Assembly: GCA_963696675.1 (NCBI GenBank)
Contig: CAVOLM010000024.1
Span: forward strand, 62,001 to 126,000
DNA length: 64,000 bases
Reading direction: 5' to 3'
Source: DATBVX01 sp963696675
Lineage (GTDB): Bacteria; Pseudomonadota; Gammaproteobacteria; Steroidobacterales; Steroidobacteraceae
The notes under the pieces are model-generated. The model was not told where the DNA came from. It made no database searches and saw only the letters and a program-made list of their open reading frames with translations. Made by a program: the position numbers and the translations under genes. Every line of letters starts with the position of its first letter. The stretch's first letter is position 1. Below, piece by piece: positions 19,021-30,500 of this stretch.

Positions 19021-20521
19021 TCAATCCTCGCGCGTGACACGGAGGAGCTCTTCGAGCGAGGTCTCGCCCGCCAGGACCTTGGCACGGCCGTCGTCCCGGA
19101 TGCTGGGACTGAAGGTGCGGGCGTAGCGGTCCAGCTCATGCTCCCCGGCGCCGTCATGAATCATGGTGCGCATCGTGTCATCGACGCTGACCAGCTCATA
19201 GATCCCGGTACGGCCACGGTAGCCGCCTGCGGCATCGTTGCCGGGCCGGAAGAGATGCGGGGCGGGATCATCGGCCGACACGTTGAGGAGCCGGCGTTCG
19301 TATTCGCCGCCGACATACTCCTGGCGGCTGTCGGGATTCAGCACCCGCACCAGGCGTTGCGCCAGCACGCCGATGAGACTCGAGGAGAGCAGGAACGGCT
19401 CGACGCCCATGTCGCGCAGGCGCGTGACGGCGCCGACCGCGGTGTTGGTATGCAGCGTGGAAAGCACCAGGTGCCCGGTGAGGCTGGCCTGCACCGCGAT
19501 CTGCGCGGTCTCGACGTCGCGGATCTCGCCGACCATCACCACGTCGGGGTCCTGGCGCAGGATCGCGCGCAGACCGCGCGCAAAGGTCATCTCGACCTTC
19601 GTATTGACCTGGGTCTGGCCGATGCCGTCGATGTAGTACTCGATCGGATCCTCGACCGTCATGATGTTGCGAGTGTTGTCGTTGATGCGCTCGAGCGCAG
19701 CGTAAAGCGTGGTGGTCTTGCCTGAACCGGTGGGCCCGGTGACGAGGATGATGCCGTGGGGTTTGTGGATCAGTTCGTCCATGATGTGCTGGGTCTCGGG
19801 GTCCATGCCCAGCGAGCCGAGATCGAGCCGCCCGGCCTGCTTGTCGAGCAGACGCAGGACTACGCGCTCGCCATGACCGGCCGGAATCGTGGAGACGCGC
19901 ACATCGACCGCGCGCCCGGCCACCCGCAAGCTGATGCGTCCGTCCTGTGGCAGGCGTTTCTCGGCGATGTCGAGCTTGCGACATCACCTTGATGCGCGAT
20001 ACCACGAGCGGCGCCACCGCGCGGCGTGACTGCAAGACTTCCCGCAACACGCCGTCGACACGAAAGCGCACCACCAGCCGATTCTCGAACGGTTCGATAT
20101 GAATGTCGGACGCGTTTTCCTTGACCGCCTGCGTGAGTACGGCGTTGATCAGCCGGATGACGGGGGCGTCGTCTTCGCTTTCCAGCAGGTCGGAGGGTTC
20201 CGGCAGTTCCTGGGCGAGGTGAGCGAGGTCCGTAGTGTCTTCGAATCCCTCGACCATCTGCATCGCAGCGTTGGAGCCGGTTTCATAAATCTGGCGAAGC
20301 AGCGCATCGAATGCCTCGGGCTCGACGCGCTCGAGCTTCAGGGGAACGCCGATGAAGCGACGCAGCTCCGCGACGCTCAACGGAGAGGCGTCGGCGCGAT
20401 ACACCGTGCGGGCGATTCCGTTCTCGATCCCGCTGACGAGCACCCCGTGGCGCTTCGCAAATGTGAACGACGGGCGGCGCTCGCGCTCCGATCGTGTGTC
20501 GCTGCTGGTCGCCTGATCCAT
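19021..20521 (-). CDS. gspE: Type II secretion ATPase GspE (frame broken, no zinc cysteines)
   Basis: Cytoplasmic hexameric ATPase that drives pseudopilus assembly. The N-terminal domain (starting MDQATSSDTRSERE) and N2 domain (ASDIHIEPFENRLVVRFRVD) are in one frame; from about 19975 another frame gives the catalytic domain: Walker A TGPTGSGKTTTLYAAL, Asp box and Walker B (LRAILRQDPDVVMVGEIRD), His box (LSTLHTN), and GYRGRTGIYEL. The usual tetracysteine zinc motif (CxxC...CxxC before GYRGR) is absent: the positions read NPDSRQ and GNDAAGGYRGR. This is in an unbroken stretch, so it is a real feature rather than an indel effect. About 500 codons. The start ATG at 20521 lies 7 bases after the gspD stop. 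Confidence 0.93.
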
Positions 20522-20528
20522 TGCCGGC

Positions 20529-22677
20529 CTAGCCACTTGGGGTGGTGGACTCTTGCTGCTTGGGCGATTCGGGTGGTGGCGGCGGCGCCGTCGCCGGCTC
20601 CTGCGGAGCCGATTCGAGAGGCGTCGTGCTGGCCCCTGGCGGTTCCTTGTCGGTCGCCTGGCCGGGCGGCGATTGGGGAGCAGAGCTCGCGGGCGCCGAA
20701 GGAGTCGCCGCCGGCGGTGGCGGTGGCGGCGGAAGCACGGGTTGCTTTTCAAACGGCAGGAGCGGGGCCTTGCCGTTGTGGAGCTTGAGCTGCTGGTCGC
20801 GCAGGTTGTTGTACTTGGTGTTGGTCTCGACCGCCGTCTGAACGCCATCGCGCAGGATCTTCGGGCGAATGAAGAACATCAGGTTGCTCTTGTGCCGCTG
20901 CGTATTGCGTACCCGGAACAGCTCGCCGATGAGAGGGATGCGCCCCAGGATCGGCACGCGCTGTTCGCTGCCCGTGACCTGGTCCGCGATCAGTCCACCC
21001 AGCACGATGATGCCGCCGTCCTCGATGAGCACATTAGTGGTGATCGTGCGCTTGTTGGTGACGAGGTCCACGGCATTGAACGAGTTGGCCGCGACATTGG
21101 AAGCCTCCTGCGAGATCTTGAGGATCACGAGGTCACCTTCACTCGCGATCGACGGCGTGATCTTGAGGATATTGCCCACCTCTTCGCGTTGAATCGTCTG
21201 GAAAGGATTCACGCCTGGAACCTGGCTGCCCGTGTTGGCGTACTGCCCGGTGAGGAACGGCACTTCCTGGGCGACTTTGATCTCCGCCTCCTGGTTGTCC
21301 ATGGTCACGATCTGCGGCGTCGCGATGATGTTGTTGTCCGAATCGGTCCGCAGGGCGCGCAGGATCGCGGCGAAGTTCGTGCCCGAATCCATGATGCGCC
21401 CAACGCCGACGCTCAGACCGGTTGGTGCCGAGGTGACCGTCGATGGGTCGTTGATGGCTCGCGCGAGGTCCACGATGCTGGTGCCGCCGATGGGTTGAAT
21501 GAACCCGCCGACCGCATTGCTGTCCTGGCTGCCATCAATTGCCCAGTTGACGCCAAGGTCGACGGTCTTGTCTGCGGAGACCTCCACCAGGATCGACTCG
21601 AGCAGCACCTGCGCGCGGCGAATGTCGAGCTTGTCGATGACCGTCATCAGCGCGCGCATCACCTTGGGAGGCGCGGTGATGACCAGGGCGTTGGTCTCCG
21701 GCTCCGCCCAGATGGTGATGTTCTTGTCGACCTGCGCTGCCGCCGCGGCCCCCGCGGCAGGCGCAGCGCCCTGGGTGGTTGCGGCGGTGACCGTCGCCTG
21801 TTCCTTGAGCTTGGCGGCGAGCTTCTCGGCATCGGCAAAGCGCAGGTAGCGCACCTGCGTGTCGCCGCCGGACTCGAGCGGCGTGTCCAGGTGGACGACG
21901 AGCGCCTTGATCCGCAGGCGCTGTGATTTCTCACCGCTGATCAGGACGCTGTTCGTGCGCTCATCGGCCACCATTCGCGCCCCGGCACCGCCTTCCGCGG
22001 CCTGTGCGCGGATACAGGGCGTTCACGACTCGTACGACTTCCGCGGCGGAGGCATGCTCGAGAGGAAGGACGTCCACTTCCTCGTCGCCGCTCTGATCGA
22101 TGCGCTGGATGATGCGCACGATCCGGTTCACGTTGTTGGCGCGATCGGAAATGATCAGCATGTTCGAGCCGGGGTAGGCAGTGAAATGCCCGTACTGAGG
22201 AATCAGCGGCCGCAGCACAGGTACCAGTTGCGCGGCGCTGACGTTCTTGACTGCAATGACCTCCGTGACGATTTCATCGGAGGAGGAGCTGATCCGGTCC
22301 GGCAGATCATCGCCCGGTACCTGTCGGGCGTTGGCATCGGGAATGATCTTGATGATCTTGCCTGCGGGTACTGCCACGAAGCCGTGTACCTGCAGGATGG
22401 CGAGGAACGCCTGGTAGAACGCATCGGGCGTCATGGGCGTATGCGACAGCATCGTGACCTGTGCGCGGACACGCGGATCGACGATGAAGTTCTTGCCGGT
22501 GATCTCACTCACGGCTTCGACGATCTGTGCGAGGTCAGCATCCTTGTAGTTCGGAGTGATCGTCGGCTGGCCCTGAGCGAAGGCGAGGGAACACATGACC
22601 CACGCCGCAAGCGCTGCGAGCAGGCGTATTTGCAGCACGCGCGGACGGGCTTCGGCCTGAGTGGATATGGTCTTCAT
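20529..22677 (-). CDS. gspD: Type II secretion outer-membrane secretin GspD (frame broken)
   Basis: Forms the outer-membrane channel of the type II system. Signal peptide (hydrophobic LLAALAAWVMCSLAFA, cleavage near residue 36), N0 domain (ITPNYKDADLAQIVEAVSEI), N1-N3 domains (VIAVKNVSAAQLVPVLRPL; VLPLEHASAAEVVRVVNAL), then the secretin core: VEVSADKTVDLGVNW, EVPFLTGQY, TITTNVLIEDGGIIVLGGLI, VPILGRIPLIGELFR, LMFFIRPKIL. The frame changes once near 21975, between N2 and N3. The last 90 residues are an unusual Pro/Ala/Ser-rich tail with a run of seven prolines. About 716 codons. Confidence 0.94.
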
Positions 22678-22717
22678 GTCTACTGAGGCCTCTGATTCAT
22701 ACGATTGCGGCGGAGCA

Positions 22718-23722
22718 TCAGTCATCGTTGTTGGGATCCGGTGGAACCGGTGCGGCCTGATCCATCGGAACCATGCCCTCGGCGCTCGCCTGATCCTCCG
22801 GCAGTTCATCGGCGATCTGTGCCATGTTGAGTACCAACTCCTGCGGCTTACCGTTGCGCTCGACCGTGACCCGCACCTGGTCTGCGCTGCTGATCGACCT
22901 GAAGATCTCCATTCCGCGCTGGGGATCATCGAGGGGCGTGCCGTTGATCGACATCACGAGATCTCCGGGGCGCAACCCGAGCCGCGTGAACTGCTGCCGG
23001 TTGCGGCCAGGATAGACCCGGTAGCCGCGCTGCTGCCCGTTGGTGAACACGGGCTGCGGCCGCATGATCTCGGAAACAGACCCCGGATCCTGGGCAATCA
23101 GGCGTCGCACCCGATCCGCGACCTCAGCACCCGCGCCGGCAGGGGCGTTCGCGATCGGGCGCGGCGGCAGCGCTGGGTTCACACCAGCCCCGCCTCGATA
23201 CTCTCGCGGCAGGAGCAATGCCTCCAGCTGACCACCTCGTTCCAGGATCACACGGTCGTCATATACCGCATTGAGCCGCGCCCCGCCCACGATGCTGTCA
23301 CCAACTTTGTAAACTTTGGCGGTCGCCGCGGTCTCGCCAATGATGCCGAGTCCGCCCTTGGGATCGCTGGATGCGATCGTTCCGGCGAGCACCAGGCTCA
23401 TGCGCGTCTCGGGCGCATCGGACGGATCGGCGTCTGTTTCAGCGTCCGGTGTGGCGACGCCAAACACGTGGGCATTGATGATGCTTTGTGCATCGACAGA
23501 CTGCGCGTCTCGCGTCGGCGATGTCGAAGGGGTTGCCGGGCCTGTCGCGGCTGCGGCCGGTGCGGATTGTGGCAGCAGATCACGCACGATCAGCGCTGCC
23601 TGAATTCCAATTGCTGCCGCGAGCACCCACGTGACGATCTGCGGCAGCCGCGGAGTGAGATGGCCTAACAGCGATTCAGGGTTGAATTCCTTGATGCTGC
23701 CGAGCAGTGAGCTTGCATTCAT
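22718..23722 (-). CDS. gspC: Type II secretion inner-membrane protein GspC
   Basis: Bitopic protein linking the inner-membrane platform to the secretin and involved in substrate selection. Starting at the ATG at 23722 gives 334 residues: one membrane helix (IVTWVLAAAIGIQAALIV, about 29-46), an Ala/Pro/Thr-rich periplasmic linker, the HR domain (MSLVLAGTIASSDPKGGLGI; YKVGDSIVGGARLNAVYDD) and a C-terminal PDZ-type domain (LGLRPGDLVMSINGTPLDDP, about 251-270). The tail is rich in Asp and Pro. An upstream ATG at 23779 would add 19 residues of no recognisable character. It is the first gene of the gsp block; its promoter should lie in 23723-24107. Confidence 0.9.
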   Translation of the reverse strand: MNASSLLGSIKEFNPESLLGHLTPRLPQIVTWVLAAAIGIQAALIVRDLLPQSAPAAAATGPATPSTSPTRDAQSVDAQSIINAHVFGVATPDAETDADPSDAPETRMSLVLAGTIASSDPKGGLGIIGETAATAKVYKVGDSIVGGARLNAVYDDRVILERGGQLEALLLPREYRGGAGVNPALPPRPIANAPAGAGAEVADRVRRLIAQDPGSVSEIMRPQPVFTNGQQRGYRVYPGRNRQQFTRLGLRPGDLVMSINGTPLDDPQRGMEIFRSISSADQVRVTVERNGKPQELVLNMAQIADELPEDQASAEGMVPMDQAAPVPPDPNNDD

Positions 23723-24107
23723 TGGCGCTGTCGAACTACCCGCGCCGGCGCGCAGGCACCGGCCGAATGATTTCGGCAATCATACGGGTTCTGCAGGTTT
23801 GCTCTCAAGCAATTGTTTTCCCTTGGATTCCAACACTCGCTCGGGACGCCTCAAGATATGTCAACGAGCGGTCATCAAAACCGTAAAACGGTGCGGGAAT
23901 TGCATCGGCACAGGCGCCTGATCAGTGCTTCAACGAGCGCCGGTCAATTTGGGGTGATGTCGCCGAATGCACACAATCAACGCACAGCATGCGCACTTGT
24001 GTTGACGGTCGACGCGCCCTATAAATCGCTTCGCTTGCGTCTGCATCGCCGCAGCGTGTCGTGACGATGAACGTGCAAGCGAACGCGCGAGGCCGTGCAC
24101 GGTCGAT
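23723..24107. other. Divergent intergenic region between gspC and clpS (385 bases)
   Basis: No convincing gene. It is locally AT-richer than its surroundings and must carry promoters for both directions. A candidate clpS-side promoter is listed separately. I see no rho-independent terminator, tRNA or strong repeat here. Confidence 0.6.
23997..24025 (+). promoter_or_regulatory. Candidate sigma70 promoter for clpS-clpA
   Basis: TTGTGT at 23997-24002, a 17-base spacer, and TATAAA at 24020-24025 (five of six consensus matches). It lies 82 bases upstream of the clpS ATG. A TTGACG at 24002-24007 is closer to the -35 consensus but only 12 bases from the -10. Confidence 0.4.
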
Positions 24108-24428
24108 ATGGGCGAGGAGGAACAGGGGCAGACAGGATCCGGGTTGCTGGTGGAAGAGGCGAAACCGCGCCTCAAGCGTCCACCGCTCTACCAGGTCGTG
24201 CTGCTGAACGACGATTACACGCCAATGGAGTTCGTTGTCGATGTGCTGGAACGCATCTTCGGCCTGGACCGCACCACGGCGACGCGTGTGATGCTGGAGG
24301 TGCATACGAAAGGCAAGGGCGTATGTGGAGTGTTTACGTTTGAGATTGCAGAGACCAAAGTGGCCCAAGTGACGACTTATGCGAGGCAACACCAGCATCC
24401 GCTGTTGTGCACGATGGAAGAGACCTGA
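24108..24428 (+). CDS. clpS: ATP-dependent Clp protease adaptor ClpS
   Basis: Adaptor that delivers N-degron substrates to ClpAP. 106 residues with an unstructured N-terminal 25 residues and the core YQVVLLNDDYTPMEFVVDVL (about 29-48), which holds the Asn-Asp-Asp of the N-degron pocket, then the ClpA-contacting part EVHTKGKGVCGVFTFEIAETK. It ends 2 bases before the GTG of clpA; the pair is a standard operon. Confidence 0.95.
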   Translation: MGEEEQGQTGSGLLVEEAKPRLKRPPLYQVVLLNDDYTPMEFVVDVLERIFGLDRTTATRVMLEVHTKGKGVCGVFTFEIAETKVAQVTTYARQHQHPLLCTMEET

Positions 24429-24430
24429 CA

Positions 24431-26717
24431 GTGCTGAGCAACGAGCTTGAATACTGCCTGAACGAAGCGTTTCAGAACGCTCGCGAAGCGCGTCATGAAT
24501 TCATGACGGTGGAGCACCTGCTGCTGGCCATCCTGGATACGCCCAAGGTGCGCGAGATCCTGCGTGCCTGCGGGGCCGACATGACGAAGCTCAAGGGCGA
24601 CCTGGCAGCGTTCATCGAGCAGACCACGCCGCGTCTCCCGGAAGACGATGACCGCGAAGTCCAGCCGACGTTGGGTTTTCAGCGCGTGCTGCAGCGGGCC
24701 GTGTTCCACGTGCAGTCGAGCGGCAAGAAGGAAGTCACCGTCGCCAACGTCCTGGTGGCGATCTTCAGCGAGAAGCAATCGCACGCCGCATACCTGCTCA
24801 GCATGCAGGACGTCGCGCGGCTGGATGTCGTGAACTACATCTCTCACGGTCTCACCCGGGTAGGCGATGAGACGAGCTCCAAGGATGACACGCCATCCAC
24901 AGAGGGTGAGCGCGAGATCGAGGGCGGCTCGAGTCCGCTCGAGAAGTACACGACCAACCTGAACAAGCTCGCGACCGACGGCAAGATCGATCCGCTCATC
25001 GGGCGGCGCATGGAGGTTCAGCGCACGATCGAAATCCTGTGCCGGCGACGCAAGAACAACCCGCTCTATGTCGGCGAGGCTGGCGTCGGCAAGACGGCGA
25101 TTGCCGAGGGTCTGGCCCGCCTGATCGTCGAGGGACAGGTGCCCGACGTGCTGAGTGATTGCACGATCTATGCGCTCGACATGGGGGCGCTCATCGCTGG
25201 CACCAAGTATCGCGGTGACTTCGAGAAGCGACTCAAAGGCGTGCTGGCGGAGCTGCGCAAGAATCCGGGCGCCATCCTGTTCATTGACGAGATCCACACG
25301 GTGATCGGTGCCGGGGCCGCCTCGGGCGGTGTCATGGATGCATCGAACCTGATCAAGCCGGTGCTGGCGAATGGCGAGCTGCGTTGCATTGGCTCGACCA
25401 CCTACAGCGAATACCGCGGAATCTTTGAAAAGGATCATGCGCTCGCCCGCCGTTTCCAGAAGATCGACGTAACCGAGCCGAGCGTTGCCGAGACCATCGA
25501 TATCCTGCTGGGACTCAAGCCGAAATTCGAGGAGCACCACGGCGTCAAGTATCTGGACGAATCCTTGAAGGCGGCCGCTGAGCTGGCCGCGCGCCACATC
25601 AACGATCGGCATCTCCCGGACAAGGCGATCGACGTCGTCGACGAGGCTGGCGCGAGCCTGCGGCTCAAGCCGCCGGCGGAGCGTTCCACCACGGTGACGG
25701 TCGCAAACATCGAGGATGTCGTCGCTCGCATCGCGCGTATCCCGCCCGAAGAATGTGTCGCTTTCCGATAAGGACGTGCTCAAGAACCTGGAGCGCAACC
25801 TCAAGCTGGTGATCTTCGGCCAGGACCCCGCGATCGACGCGCTGGCCGCGGCCATCAAGATGTCGCGTTCCGGCCTGGGTGATCAGCGCAAGCCGGTCGG
25901 CTCATTCCTGTTCGCGGGACCCACCGGGGTCGGTAAGACTGAAGTCACGCGACAGCTGGCGATTGCGATGGGCGTGGAATTCATCCGCTTCGACATGTCG
26001 GAGTACATGGAGCGGCACACGGTTTCGCGACTGATCGGGGCACCTCCTGGATACGTGGGATTCGACCAGGGGGGGCTGCTGACCGAAGCGATCACCAAAC
26101 ATCCACATTCGGTGCTCCTGCTCGATGAGATCGAGAAGGCACACCCGGATGTGTTCAACCTGCTGCTGCAGGTGATGGATCACGGCACGCTGACGGACAA
26201 CAACGGCCGCAAGGCAGATTTTCGCCACGTCATCATCGTGATGACGACCAACGCCGGTGCCTTCGAGATGAATCGGCCCGCGATCGGCTTTACCCAGTCC
26301 GACACGGCCAGCGACGGCATGGAAGCGATCCGCCGCATCTTCTCGCCCGAATTCCGCAATCGCCTCGACGCCGTCATCCAGTTCAGCACGCTGGGCCCGG
26401 GCACGATCGAGCGTGTGGTCGATAAGCTCCTGGTCGAGGTGGAGACGCAGCTCGAACAGAAAGGTGTGTCACTCACGGTGGACGATGACGCCAGGACTTG
26501 GATCGCGCGCAAGGGGTACGACCCGAAGATGGGCGCCCGGCCGATGGCGCGACTGATCCAGGATCACATCAAGCGCCCGCTGGCGGAGGATCTGCTGTTC
26601 GGCAAGTTAGTAGGCGGCGGCCACGTGAGGGTCACCGTGAACGAAGCCGGGACGGAGCTGGTGCTCGTCAGCCGCGCAGCCCACGAACCGGAGCTGCTGA
26701 CCCAGGGAAGTGACTAG
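24431..26717 (+). CDS. clpA: ATP-dependent Clp protease ATPase subunit ClpA (frame broken once)
   Basis: AAA+ unfoldase of ClpAP. Starts at GTG 24431 (VLSNELEYCLNEAFQNAREA). The N domain, which docks ClpS, is at about 1-145. D1 has Walker A GEAGVGKTAIAEGLA and Walker B AILFIDEIH; D2 has Walker A GPTGVGKTEVTRQLA, Walker B LLLDEIEKAHPD and the C-terminal sensor region GARPMARLIQDHIKRPLAEDL. Near 25748 the frame changes: reading an extra G out restores IPPKNVSLSDKDVLKNLE across the junction, so this is almost surely a sequence error. About 762 codons, normal for ClpA. Confidence 0.95.
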
Positions 26718-26731
26718 AGGGCGGGGCGAGC

Positions 26732-26750
26732 AGCCCGCAGGCATGCGGCT
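26732..26750. terminator. Hairpin between convergent clpA and infA
   Basis: AGCCCGCA and TGCGGCT can pair around a GGCA loop with one bulged C. It lies between the clpA stop and the infA stop and could serve both directions, but there is no U-run, so intrinsic termination is uncertain. Confidence 0.35.
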
Positions 26751-26968
26751 CAACGGCCGCGGTAGATGATTCTTCCCTTGGTGAGATCGTAAGGCGTCAT
26801 TTCAACCGTCACCTGGTCACCGGTCAGGATACGGATGTAGTTCTTGCGCATCTTGCCGGAGATGTGCGCCGTTACCAGGTGCCCGTTCTTGAGCTGCACG
26901 CGAAATGTCGTGTTTGGCAGGGTCTCGACGACCTCGCCTTCCATCTGAATTGCTTCTTCTTTGGCCAT
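26750..26968 (-). CDS. infA: Translation initiation factor IF-1
   Basis: 72-residue OB-fold factor that binds the ribosomal A site during initiation. Exact family length, starting MAKEEAIQMEGEVVETLPNT and ending LTKGRIIYRGR, uninterrupted. The convergent arrangement after clpS-clpA is the usual one in Gammaproteobacteria. queF lies upstream on the same strand, 86 bases away. Confidence 0.97.
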   Translation of the reverse strand: MAKEEAIQMEGEVVETLPNTTFRVQLKNGHLVTAHISGKMRKNYIRILTGDQVTVEMTPYDLTKGRIIYRGR

Positions 26969-27054
26969 GCAGTCCTGTGGGGCAGTTTCGGGGCGCGCGA
27001 ATTGTGCATAGCCGGGGGGTGAGTGTCCAGCAGTCGACGCTCCACTGCTCGCGC

Positions 27055-27461
27055 CTACGGAAGGCTGATCTCGGCGGCGGGTTGCCAGCCGGGCTTGCGG
27101 TGTTCGGCGATCACCGAGGTGTAGATGCCGCCGCGGACATTGAAACGCGGCGGTGAGGCGCATGAAGCGCGGCGCGACGGCGCCCACCAGGTGATCGAGG
27201 ATCTCGTTGGTCACTGCTTCGTGGAATGCGCCCCGATCGCGGAACGACCAGATGTAGAGCTTGAGCGCCTTCAGCTCGACGCAGCTCGTCATCGGGCACG
27301 TATTCGAGTTCGAGAGTCGCAAAATCCGGCTGCCCGGTGCGCGGGCACAGGCAGGTGAACTCCGGGATCGACATCCGGATCGTGTAATCGCGCTCGCGCT
27401 GCGGGTTGGGGAAAGTCTCGAGCGCCGTGCTCGGTCGCGCACGGCTCGCCGGTGCGCTCAT
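27055..27461 (-). CDS. queF: NADPH-dependent 7-cyano-7-deazaguanine reductase QueF, short type (frame broken)
   Basis: Reduces preQ0 to preQ1 in queuosine synthesis. The pieces in order are LETFPNPQRERDYTIRM and FTCLCPRTGQPDFATLELEY (contains the catalytic Cys), then from about 27285 in another frame CVELKALKLYIWSFRDRGAF (the ELKxLKLY motif) and VTNEILDHLVGAVAPRFMRL, then from about 27150 in a third frame FNVRGGIYTSVIAEHRKPGW to a TAG at 27055. Total about 136 codons, which fits the unimodular (Bacillus-like) QueF and not the 280-residue E. coli form. The breaks look like single-base indels. Confidence 0.85.
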
Positions 27462-27553
27462 GGAAGGCCTGCAACGTATCGAACCAACAGTGAATTTACT
27501 TTACACTACGCCGCCATCGTGAACCACGCCTGCGGAGTCAGCCCAGGGACATC

Positions 27554-30500
27554 ATGCGGCTAACCCGAATCAAGCTCGCCGGCTTCAAGTCCTTCGTCGA
27601 CCCAACTTCGATCCACTTCCCCAGCAATCTCACCGGCGTCGTCGGCCCCAACGGCTGCGGCAAGTCGAACATCATCGACGCCGTGCGCTGGGTGATGGGC
27701 GAGATCTCGGCGAAGCACCTGCGCGGCGACTCGATGGCGGACGTGATCTTCAACGGCTCGAGCGCGCGCAAGCCGGTCGGCACCGCCTCGGTCGAGCTGG
27801 TGTTCGACAACGGCGACGGCAAGATCGGCGGCCAGTACGCGAGCTACGCCGAGGTGTCGCTGAAGCGCGTGGTGTCGCGCGACGGCACCTCGGTCTATCT
27901 CATCAACGGCGCGCGCTGCCGGCGCAAGGACATCACGCACTGTTCCTCGGCACGGGCCTCGGCTCGCGCAGCTACGCGATCATCGAGCAGGGCATGATCT
28001 CGCGCCTCATCGAGGCGAAGCCCGACGACATGCGCGCGTTCATCGAGGAAGCGGCCGGCATCTCGAACTACAAGGAGCGGCGGCGCGAGACCGAGAGCCG
28101 CATCGCTCACACGCGCGAGAACCTGGAGCGCCTGAACGACCTGCGCGACGAAGTCGAGAAGCAGATCCGTCACCTGCAGCGCCAGGCCGCCGTCGCGCGA
28201 CGCTTCCAGGCGCTGAAGGAGGAAGAGCGCAAGCTGGCGCGCGGAACTGCTGGCGCTCAGGATGCGCGATCTCGAAGCCGAAACCGCGACTCGGGAGCAG
28301 GCCACCCGGGATCGCGAGCTCGGGCATGCAGGCGGCGCTCGCCGACCTGCGTGCCGTCGAGGCTTCGATCGAGAAAGCTCGCTCACACCAGTCCGAGCAG
28401 GCGGACCGTCTCAACGAGGTGCAGGCCAGCTACTACCAGCTTAGCGCCGACGCGACGCGCCTCGAGCAGTCGATTCAGCACGCACGTGAGCTTCGCCAGA
28501 GGCAGCGGACGGACCTGGAGCAGACACAGCTCGGCAGCAAAGAGCTTGCGGTGCAGCTCGAACGTGATGAGGCGCAGGTCGCCGAACTGCTTTCAGCCCT
28601 GCGCAGCCTCGAGCCGGATCACGTGGCGGCCCGGGAGCGCGAGACGGCGTCGGCGCAGCACCAGCAAGGCGTGGAAGCCTCCATGCAGCTGTGGCAAGGA
28701 CGCTGGGAAGAGCACGGGCGCGAGTGCGGCGCGGCCGGACAGAGTGCACAGGTTGAACGCGCGCGAATCGAGGAGATCGAGAATCGACTCCGCCACCTGC
28801 GTACGCAGCTCGAAAGCGTGCAAGCCGAACGCAGCGCTCTGGAGCAAAGCGAAGCAGCCGTGCAGCTCGAGCTGCTCAGCGACCGCGAACTGGTCGCGCG
28901 CAAGGCGGGCGAAGCGGCGCGCCAGGGCGCTCGAGCGCGTGCTGCAGGATCTGCAGGCGGCTCGAGCCCAGGAAGGCCATTTCCAGGCACAGCTCGACGA
29001 GTCGCGTGCCAGTTGGCAAGCCGCGCAGGGGCGACTCGTGTCACTCGAGGCGCTCCAGCAGGCCGCGCTGGGTCAGGCGCAGGGCCGCGTCATGGAGTGG
29101 CTCGCCTCGCACTCGTTCGCGGGGCGACCACGCCTCGCACAGCAGATTCGGGTGCAGAAAGGCTGGGAGCGCGCGGTCGAAACTGTCCTCGGTGGTTATC
29201 TCGAGGCTGTGTGCGTCGATGGCCTCGACGCCGTCACGGAAGTCCTCGATCAGCTCGATGCCGGGCAGGTGAGCTTCATGATCGGGCAGGACGGCGAGCG
29301 CGGACAGCTGCCGCCCCAAAGTCTGCTCGCCAAGGTTGAAGGTCCGGCAGCGCTCGACGCGCGTCCTGGGCGGGGTCTATGCCGTCGACAACCTGGCGGC
29401 TGCGTTGGTACGTCGTGCCTGGTTGCATCCTGGAGAGTCGATCATCACGCGCGACGGCGTCTGGATCGGCCAGCAGTGGTTGCGTGTGAGCCGCGATCGC
29501 GACACGCACGCGGGCGTCATCGAGCGCGAGCACGACATGCGCGGACTGCGCACCGAAGTTTCACAGGCCGGGCTGGCGGTTCGAGAACTGGAGGGCGCTC
29601 TCAGCGATACCCGGTCGCGGGCCAGTGGTCTCGAGGCGCAGCGCGACGCACTGCAGGCGGACGTCAACCGGCTGCATGTCGAACATTCAGGGTTGAATGC
29701 ACAGCTCGATGCTTCGAGGGAGCGCGCGAGCGAGACGGCGTCCCGCGTCGAGGCGCTTGTTGAAGAGCATGCCACTCTCGACGCACAGGTTCAGAGTGCC
29801 GAGGAAGATCTCCTGTCGGCGCAGCAGAGACTCGAGCAGGCTCTTGCGAGCCTGCGCGTGCTGGAAGAACGCGGCCCGACTCTCGAAAATGAGCGCGAGC
29901 GTTTGCGCACGGATCTTTCGACGGCTCGTGCTCAAACGGAGCAGGATCGCAGCTCGGGCACGCGATGTGGAAATCCAGCTCGAATCGCGCCGTGCAGCCC
30001 AGAGCGCGACCTTGGCGGCGCTGGAACGGATGCGTAGCGCAGCTCGCGCAACTCGAAGCGCGGCGCCTTGAGCTCGAGAGCCAGATTCAGGGCGCGGCTG
30101 CACCGCTGGTAGAGATGGAGCGATCCCTGGAACAGGCGCTCTCGGCGAAGGTGTCTGTCGACCAGGAATTGCGCGACGCGCGCGAGTCGCTGGAAGCGGC
30201 CGAGGCCGCTTTGCGCGGCCTGGACGAGCAGCGGGTCGGCTGCGAAACGAGTGCCGATGCGATGCGTAGCGCGATGGAACAGGCGCGGCTCGCGGCCCAG
30301 GAAATACGCGTTCGTCGCGAGTCGCTCGCGGAACAGTTTGCTGCGACCCGCTTTGACCTGCAGACCGTGTTGGGCGGGCTGATGCCAGAGGCAACCATCG
30401 CCGCCTGGGAGCTGAGCCTCACGGAGACGACCGAGCGTATTGCGCGCCTCGGCTCGGTGAATCTGGCGGCGATCGATGAATTCAAGGAGCAGTCCGAGCG

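Noticed and set aside
24002..24007. TTGACG as -35 of the clpS promoter
   Set aside because: Only 12 bases from the -10 TATAAA; the TTGTGT five bases earlier has the correct 17-base spacing.
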